Shown here: piece after piece, positions 57,896-64,000 of the stretch
Layout: each line of letters starts with the position of its first letter
Numbering within the stretch: the first letter of the stretch is position 1
Assembly: GCA_024516035.1 (NCBI GenBank)
Contig: CM044959.1
Span: 33,170,118 to 33,234,117 of the forward strand
From: Bactericera cockerelli
Taxonomy: Eukaryota; Arthropoda; Insecta; Hemiptera; Triozidae
DNA: 64,000 nucleotides
Reading direction: 5' to 3'
The notes under the pieces: generated by a model
The model's database searches: none
Seen by the model: the letters and a program-made list of their open reading frames with translations, nothing else
Told to the model about the DNA's origin: nothing
Program-made: the position numbers and the translations under genes

Positions 57896-58103
57896 ATCCG
57901 TTAGTAAACACCCGTTTGCCGGGCAAATTATCATTATTAAATTAATATGTAACCATGAAAGCTCCAAATTCCGATGTAAAACTCCAAATTAAGACGTAAC
58001 AACAAGGAGACTCCAAATTCCTATGTAAAATTCCAAATGAATGTATACTTATATAACTATGATGACTCCGAATTCCGATGTAAATATCAAAATTAGAACA
58101 TAA
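57896..58103. repeat. Degenerate satellite of about 50 bp, part 2
   Basis: Continuation with CTCCAAATTCCGATGTAAAA, CTCCAAATTAAGACGTAACA and GAGACTCCAAATTCC. The first 50 bases include AAACACCCGTTTGCCGGGCA, a SINE-tail-like word also near 27277. Confidence 0.65.
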
Positions 58104-58806
58104 AAACACTGCCAATTATGGACACAATACTTCCTCGTGATTGCTTCACATTGTAAACACGTGCCAATTTTGAGATTTTATAGAAAATTACTTGTATCTC
58201 CAAAACGGCTCAACCGATTTTATTCAAATTAGTTTTATATGGTAGAATATCGTTTTTTCTACATTCTAGATTCTACAAAAAATTCTGTATCGGCAAGTCG
58301 TGGTCCTTATTTTTTTACTTTTTTGTCAAAAATTTCGGAATTTCTTAAATATCAGGGTTAAATTATAATTATTTTGAAAATAAATATAAATAACCTATGT
58401 AAAACAATAATATGCATATTTTTACAAAATTTCATTGAAATCGGGTGTATCGTTCACGAGATATAAGCGTTTAAGTAAAAAGTTAGTGGTCAGGCGCATG
58501 GTCTCTTTCACCCAGAACCGCTGGTATGAATTCGATGAATTTAAAATGGGACCATCTACAGAATGTTTCCTAGATGTTTGCAAAATTTCATTAAAATCGG
58601 TCGAGTAGTTTCCGAGATTTGCGCGTTACAAGGAATCGTTTTAACAGACCGACGGATCGACGGACCGACAGACGGACACAAAACCAAATTTACTCAGTAG
58701 GTTATGAAACGTCCAGAAATATTGAAATCGGAGCAAAAAAATATTTTTTTTTACAAAAACGAACACAATACTTCCGATTTCTAATATTAGGAATTTCTCG
58801 GAAGTA
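58104..58806 (-). mobile_element. MITE-like element, family Y (copy 2)
   Basis: Shares with 6690-7408 the left block CACTGCCAATTATGGACACA, ATACTTCCTCGTGATTG, the interior GTTAGTGGTCAGGCGCATGG and the right terminal hairpin TACTTCCGA ... TCGGAAGTA. The GACC microsatellite (58646-58678) is shorter here. It lies inside the degenerate satellite. Confidence 0.75.
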
Positions 58807-59130
58807 AAAATGGAGAGGGTACATTCAGAATTTAAAATACTTCTAATTCCTGTGTAAAACTGCGAAATCGGAAGTAAAATCCCAAATTGAGATGTAGCAA
58901 CAGGAAGGCTCAAAATTCCATAGTAAAACTCCAAATTAACATGTACTGAGAGAAGACTCCAAATTAACATTCAGATGTAAGTACATAATTACAGGATGGC
59001 TCCAAATTAAGATGTATTGAGACTCCAAATTCCTATATATAAAGAAGACTCCACACTCCTATGTACAAACCACAATTAAGATGCAATTATAAGAAGACTA
59101 AATTCCAATGTGAAATTCCAAAATAATAGT
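58807..59130. repeat. Degenerate satellite of about 50 bp, part 3
   Basis: Units with GACTCCAAATTAACA, GGCTCCAAATTAAGATGTA and AGAAGACTCCA continue and fade out by about 59130. Confidence 0.6.
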
Positions 59131-60176
59131 AACTAATGAGGAAAGTTACGAGAGGCAGTAGAGTTAACTAAAGGTGAGTAGTGATTTGTATTTTTATTTT
59201 TAATGGTGACTTTTCAACTTATATTACAATTGTATGTTAGACCTTATCAATAAAATGTGTCCATGATTCTCATTTTTTGTTCTAATTTTCTAAACAATTT
59301 GTAATTTAAAGATAACTTTCTTTGTACGTTTGTACCTACATTCCCTACGAAGTCTGAACTAGTAAATGATTAGGTATGTATAAGTAATAACAATTAAATT
59401 ACGTTTCGTGGTTTTGTCTAGTAACTAGTAGTTTTAGAAATGGTCACCTCGGCTGCTCAACCTACTTGTTTACACAGCACAACGCTGAAGCACAATCTCG
59501 CCTCTCTCGCTGATAGCGGAAAAACAAAGAGCTCCACAAATACGCGTCAAATATAAAAACTTCACAATAATTTTCAATTAAATTTCCCGCTAAAGCAGAG
59601 GAAAATGCGCTGTTTCCGAGATACAAGCAGGGGATGTTCTCGTGGTATTATTTTAAAATCCAGCGGAACGTATGTCACTGAGAGCTAATTTAAATTTTCA
59701 GGAATGAGTAGGGAGCTCTCGCTGCAAGATCCTCGGGCTAGTTACTGTATTCTGCTACAAATTCCTCAGTCGCTCTATGTATAAAAAAATATATCATACT
59801 ATATTCACCTATAATTCATTGTATCCAAATATAGCTGAAAAGAGATTTTTATAAGCTAAATACGTGAAAAAAATCTATGATTTGATTATTATTATTTATC
59901 ACTCAACTTTTCACCATCTTCCCCCAACAAAAGTGAAGGTAGCAATAAATGAGGAAATAATTGTATTAGGTAGAATAAAATATATTATATATTCAATTTA
60001 TTTAAATCTAATATCGAAGACACGAGTACAAAAATAAAATTAACAAAGGATAAATAATTAAGTTATAATCGGTTAATTTATTTGTTCGTAAGCTAACCCA
60101 TGTCAACAGCACAACAAAAGGTTTGCCGGAAAGGGACCTCTGGCGAGCAAATTGTATACAAATTCAAGTTGGGTGT
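59131..60176. other. Gene-free stretch
   Basis: AT-rich with no recognised gene or repeat. Confidence 0.5.
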
Positions 60177-60375
60177 GTAGGGTTTTACCCACATGTTGGG
60201 CTGACTAACTAGACACTCACGTTAACCTCACCCAGCCCAAGTCTGGCAGAAGAACAAAGAAAGTTGTGTGAACCATTAATTGATTCGAAAACTTAACAAA
60301 TTTTAATCCATATCCTCGCAAAGCTAGACTTGACTTTGGCGTTTCGTGAGGAACTGGTGTATTGTATACGTTTTG
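60177..60375 (-). mobile_element. 5S-rRNA-derived SINE, strongly diverged
   Basis: Minus strand: AATACACCAGTTCCTCACGA, AAGTCAAGTCTAGCTTTGCG, then CTTGGGCTGGGTGAGGTTAA and GTGGGTAAAACCCTACA. Block order matches the family, but the 5' end is lost. Confidence 0.5.
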
Positions 60376-61024
60376 GATTTGTATTCAATATAGTGATGTG
60401 GAGTATTAGATTTGTATATATGACTGAACGAAGGCGGGAACTCCGCTTGACATCATAAAATAAAGTACATTTTATTATTATTGACATTACTGGGTTAACT
60501 CACAAATGTATGTAAAATAGGTATTATTTAAGATTATTTCTAAATCTAGTATTAAATGAAAATTTTCTACTAGATTGCTTTGGTTCTACATAAAATTTAA
60601 ACTGGCATACGAGCTCAGGAGCTGAGGGTTTGGGCCCTAGCTTCTGAAATAAATTTATACATATTAAAATCAATAATTTAAAAATGCTATCGTCACACTG
60701 ACAGCATTAACCCACATAATCTGACACTGCAAGTTGACTATTCTAAAATCTACTACAAGTATAATGGCACTATAAAAGGTTAACTAGAAGAGTTCAGAAT
60801 AAAGGTGAGTTTTTCAACAGCCGATACAAACTTTATTCCAAAACTTGACACATAAACGCTAAAGAAGAAAAGGATTATTATCTTATAAAACGAAGAAGAA
60901 TTGAAGGGGTTCTTATAGTGATGAAAAATGTGAGAATTCAAAAATGGAACATAGAAAAATTGGTGTTAGGTTCTTTGAAAAAAAAAAAAAAAAAAAATAA
61001 GAAGAGTTTCACAGCTTTTTTGTC
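60376..61024. other. Gene-free stretch
   Basis: No gene; an A-run lies at about 60980-60997. Confidence 0.5.
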
Positions 61025-61245
61025 GTAGCCATAAAGCAGTAGCTACTGAAGACGCTTGTATGGCTCCCCTCTCATGGCCGAGAAGTGAAACAGTACTTAG
61101 ATTTAGGTGCTGGATCAACACGGGCACATCACAAAGCATCCCTTACAAACTACAAGGTATCCCAAATTTTGAATAGAATTTTTTGAAGGCTCTTGGATTA
61201 AAACCCGAGACTTCCGCATGGCAAGCGAGTACTTTGCCATGGGGA
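61025..61245 (-). mobile_element. tRNA-Gly-like SINE (family B, copy 3)
   Basis: Minus strand: CATGGCAAAGTACTCGCTTG, CCATGCGGAAGTCTCGGGTT, then GTGTTGATCCAGCACCTAAA, CTTCTCGGCCATGAGAGGGG and GCTACTGCTTTATGGCTACG. The first part of the tRNA-like head is replaced at the junction with the adjacent MITE. Confidence 0.7.
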
Positions 61246-61395
61246 AGGGCCGCATTATTAAACAGGATTATTTCTAAGATAAGCCAGACTGTCCCTCAAC
61301 TTGATCTATAATATTGCGCTGTGATTAGTTGAAACTCCAACTTGAGGTAGTGTCCGGCTTATCTAAACTTGAATCCTGATTCATAATTTGGTCCT
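61246..61395. mobile_element. MITE, family W (copy 2, inverted)
   Basis: Ends GGGCCGCATTATTAAACAGG and the complement of TCCTGATTCATAATTTGGTC; interior word GCTGTGATTAGTTGAAACTC is the reverse complement of the word in 29255-29400. Confidence 0.65.
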
Positions 61396-61399
61396 TACA

Positions 61400-61622
61400 A
61401 ACTAATAATAATACTCTCAAGTGGAAGGTAACCACCAGGCGAGGTTAATGCTCAAAGCATTTTCTACCACCTAACCCTCAGAGTCTTATTATTACGAGTA
61501 TGTAGTCACAAACTCACAATAATGAGGAAAAAATTGTGCACTGGGTGGGATTCGAACCAACGGATCCCTACGCTACCTGGTTTACAAGACTAGCGCGTTA
61601 ACCACTTGACTACCAATGCACG
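61400..61622 (-). mobile_element. tRNA-derived SINE (family D, best copy)
   Basis: The minus-strand head of 82-83 bases (GCATTGGTAGTCAAGTGGTT to ATCCCACCCAGTGCA) folds with a fully paired acceptor stem (GCATTGG with CCAGTGC) and has good A and B boxes. Its long variable region resembles Ser/Leu-type tRNAs. The body contains TGAGGGTTAGGTGGTAGAAA and CCTCGCCTGGTGGTTACC. Because the body and head are dispersed (29736-29905, 28320-28508), it is a SINE. Confidence 0.75.
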
Positions 61623-61842
61623 TATACCAAACTAAAACATATGGAGCAAGAATATAGACACTTCCCATAAAAGATAAATATGTATATGCTCACCGTTAGG
61701 TAAGTTTAATCATTTAAATAAAATATTACTCACATGGGGGGGTTTTTCGTAATATTTTGACCTCTGTTCACGCCATGTGACTCCAGTTTGAATTGCCTCC
61801 AAACTTTCCCCGCGCATATCAATCGATCTCTACGCCCCTAAC
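61623..61842. other. Gene-free stretch
   Basis: Nothing recognised. Confidence 0.5.
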
Positions 61843-62468
61843 TGTTAGAGATAACACTTCGATATCAGATGATAGGCATATCATATGTTCTTACAAAGAA
61901 AGCCACAGAAATTCGGTACGATAGATTGGGAACGACGATGCCTCGTGCAGATTGTAACAAACAGTGGTCAGGCAGGGTACGTCTTCGCTCCTTCCTCAAT
62001 CTACCCCCTTTGATCCACTTCTAAAGGCGTACGTAAGTACTTGGTACAAGTACTCAAAGGTAAGACCATCCAATCTCATTTCGTAGTAGTAGATTATTTC
62101 TTCCTTTTATCTTTCCGTGTAAATTTAATACCTTTAATACACCCCTTTGTAGTAGCGTTATTGAACCAGCGGCCTTTTCTTCGTCAAACCCCAGTAACTG
62201 GGAAACTTAGGTCTTTCGGCTTCAAAGCCCCAGTTACTACATTAATTCATGGTCCTTCAAACCGTGGATGGTTTCCTTTTTTCGTAGTAGTAAAACTATA
62301 CCTATAGTTATTTGCATTGTCGTGAAGGCGTGCACCTTCAACCATTCAGCTAGGCTAGGTAGCTTGTAAGGGAGATTAGGCTTCATAGTGCATCTTCCAT
62401 GCTTTAAGTGACAGCTTTATCTGCTTATTAATTATTAAAATAGTATAATTAAAGTGCCTTTCGCTTCA
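61843..62468 (+). repeat. Probable 5' LTR of a BEL/Pao-like retrotransposon
   Basis: The right edge is supported: CA at 62467-62468 is followed by TTTGGCG, the spacing seen between BEL-type LTRs and their primer-binding site. The left edge (TGTTAGAGATAACA at 61843) is a guess based on the TG rule. The 3' LTR lies outside the window and would settle it. Confidence 0.45.
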
Positions 62469-62470
62469 TT

Positions 62471-62488
62471 TGGCGTAAAATTGAACAA
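62471..62488 (+). other. Probable primer-binding site
   Basis: TGGCGTAAAATTGAACAA begins with TGG, as expected for complementarity to a tRNA 3' CCA end. I cannot name the tRNA from memory with certainty. Confidence 0.45.
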
Positions 62489-62573
62489 ATTACCACTGCC
62501 TTTTGAGCGGAAGCCTTTGACCACGTTTTTCATAGTGCCTTGTTTCCCTTTGTCTTGAGCACATTTTATTAAA

Positions 62574-64000
62574 ATGGCTGAAGGCAAGCTCACAGTTCTT
62601 ATTGCCAAAAGAGATTCCCTCTTTAAAGTACTGCAAGAAGCAAATGACTTCGCTCAAAGCATGACTCAGGCAAATGAGAACACATTAAAAGGTCTCAGGC
62701 GCAAAATCAACATGCTAGACAGTGTGTATACATCGTTTTGTCAGGTAGTTGATGATATCAATATGCTTCAAATTGAGATCAAACCAGATTCCAAACCGAA
62801 CTACCAAATGCTAGAGTCCTTCACAACCATCTATGGTTATGTAAAAGATAAGTTCGATGAAGTAAACGGAAAATTGAAAAAATCCGATAGTAGTCAGGCT
62901 AATATTTCAACTGTTAATGCTAGTTCCGAGGTCAAAGTAAAGTTACCCGCACTTGAGTTGCCTTCATTCAACGGAGAGTTATTTGCCGACTGGGTAATCT
63001 TTTACGAGTCCTTTAAATCTATGATTCATGTTCGAACTGATCTTTCTAACGCCCAGAAAGTTCAATACCTAATATCCAGACTCTCTGGAAGGGCTCTTAG
63101 TTCTTGTGCCGGCATTCCTGCCACGCCTGAGAATTATAATATTATTTTTGATAATCTCGTTAAGAAATATAATGATAAAAGATGTCTTTCCAGCTCTTAC
63201 TTAGATTCAATCATAAATTTCAAACCTCTCAAAATTGAGTCAGGGAATAGCCTTAGCATGTTTACTGACAAGTTCTGTGCTACTGTGTTGGCCCTTAAGG
63301 CCTTGAACATTGAAAATCTAGCTGATTATATCTTTGTTCATTTAGCTTGTAATAAACTTTGCCCAGAAACTGTAAAAACCTTCGAAATGTCACTTAAAAA
63401 AGATGAGTTGCCTACCTTTGACAAGTTACTTTCTTTTCTTCAAGAGCATGCCAAAATTCTGAACAGAGTTTCACCTAGCACTAGTAGTAGTAGTAGTAGT
63501 AGTAGTATAAATAGTAGTGGTGGTCTGGGTACCTCAGGCGTTAAGTCGGGTTTCCCACCAGTAAAATCAAAGGGTCCACATACCTTTGTTGTAAATAGCA
63601 CTTCTAGTGCATCTTGTGAGATATGTCACAATGACCATCCCATATTCAAATGCTCGAAGTTTTTAAAACTTTCTCCTCAAGATAGGTTCTGTAAAATTAA
63701 GCAATATTCTCTCTGTGTCAATTGTCTCTCAGGTGCCCATAAGGTTAATGAGTGTAAAAATAATTCCACGTGCTTTAATTGCAAAATTAAGCATAACACG
63801 TTGCTTTGCTTTAAAGATCATAAGTCTGACTGTACCAAATCGGGACCTCGGGAGTTAAAGGCTAAAGCTTCAGCAAATTCTCGTAGTAGTCAACACCTTG
63901 GTAATGTGGAGAATCATAATTCTCCCCCCTCTTCCTCGGTAGACAATACACCTTACGTTAATGCTCTGTGCTCTGATAACAATCAGATACCTATTGGTAA
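62574..64000 (+). CDS. BEL/Pao-like retrotransposon gag, open at the window edge
   Basis: The frame opens at ATG 62574, 103 bases after the primer-binding site, and stays open for 475 codons to the last base, so gag and probably pol continue outside. The N-terminal third is helical and charged. A gag-capsid region of the DUF1759 type begins near residue 125 (LPALELPSFNGELFADWVIF, then VQYLISRLSGRA). A run of eight Ser precedes a short Gly/Ser linker. From about residue 347 three Cys/His zinc knuckles follow, of forms C-x2-C-x3-H-x4-C, C-x2-C-x4-H-x4-C and C-x2-C-x3-H-x4-C. Three such knuckles after DUF1759 are characteristic of BEL/Pao. The product would package element RNA. No stop or shift is visible, so the copy may be young. 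The start fits: it follows an AT-rich leader and gives a Met-Ala start. Confidence 0.85.
   Translation, partial: MAEGKLTVLIAKRDSLFKVLQEANDFAQSMTQANENTLKGLRRKINMLDSVYTSFCQVVDDINMLQIEIKPDSKPNYQMLESFTTIYGYVKDKFDEVNGKLKKSDSSQANISTVNASSEVKVKLPALELPSFNGELFADWVIFYESFKSMIHVRTDLSNAQKVQYLISRLSGRALSSCAGIPATPENYNIIFDNLVKKYNDKRCLSSSYLDSIINFKPLKIESGNSLSMFTDKFCATVLALKALNIENLADYIFVHLACNKLCPETVKTFEMSLKKDELPTFDKLLSFLQEHAKILNRVSPSTSSSSSSSSINSSGGLGTSGVKSGFPPVKSKGPHTFVVNSTSSASCEICHNDHPIFKCSKFLKLSPQDRFCKIKQYSLCVNCLSGAHKVNECKNNSTCFNCKIKHNTLLCFKDHKSDCTKSGPRELKAKASANSRSSQHLGNVENHNSPPSSSVDNTPYVNALCSDNNQIPIG

Noticed and set aside
61540..61622. A functional tRNA gene with paired acceptor stem
   Set aside because: The sequence is dispersed with a shared body, the anticodon stem is imperfect and no T-run terminator follows directly.

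Overview
This is an insect nuclear genomic window, AT-rich and dominated by repeats. Two host genes with spliced or eukaryote-only architecture (a tubulin polyglutamylase and a forkhead factor), an R1-clade non-LTR element, a BEL/Pao-type gag, a piggyBac-type MITE and many short interspersed elements all point to an arthropod. A hemipteran such as a planthopper or leafhopper is my best guess, but that is inference.

Layout. 1-14980 is gene-free sequence carrying 5S-rRNA-derived SINEs, tRNA-derived SINEs, a short Helitron and small inverted-repeat elements. 15024-23712 is one large 22-bp minisatellite with sequence zones. It is interrupted at about 20339-22985 by a 5'-truncated R1-like retrotransposon with most of its ORF2. 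23713-32130 is again gene-poor, with MITE-like elements, SINEs and a LINE 3' end. The two host genes follow, both on the minus strand: TTLL6-like (32206-34504, two exons inferred from matching splice phases) and FoxC/crocodile (37205-38170, single exon, with two probable compensating indels near its N-terminus). 39291-49215 is a dense nest of elements: a fold-back element with a LINE tail in each arm, a CACTG-ended element inside a Helitron, a piggyBac MITE and a 2-kb palindrome with a SINE in its loop. 49216-61622 has more SINEs, second copies of several elements and a degenerate satellite of about 50 bp. 61843-64000 is the start of a BEL/Pao-like LTR retrotransposon: probable LTR, primer-binding site and an open gag that runs off the window.

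How parts relate. The host genes show no sign of joint function. The more interesting relations are among the repeats. A 5S-rRNA-headed SINE body is also found under a tRNA head at 26565-26905, and that chimera ends in the same 3' tail as a LINE remnant at 30865-30945, suggesting the SINE borrowed the LINE's recognition tail. Two MITE-like families (here X and Y) share an architecture of terminal hairpin, conserved block and GTCT microsatellite. All family assignments were read by eye; no database search was run.
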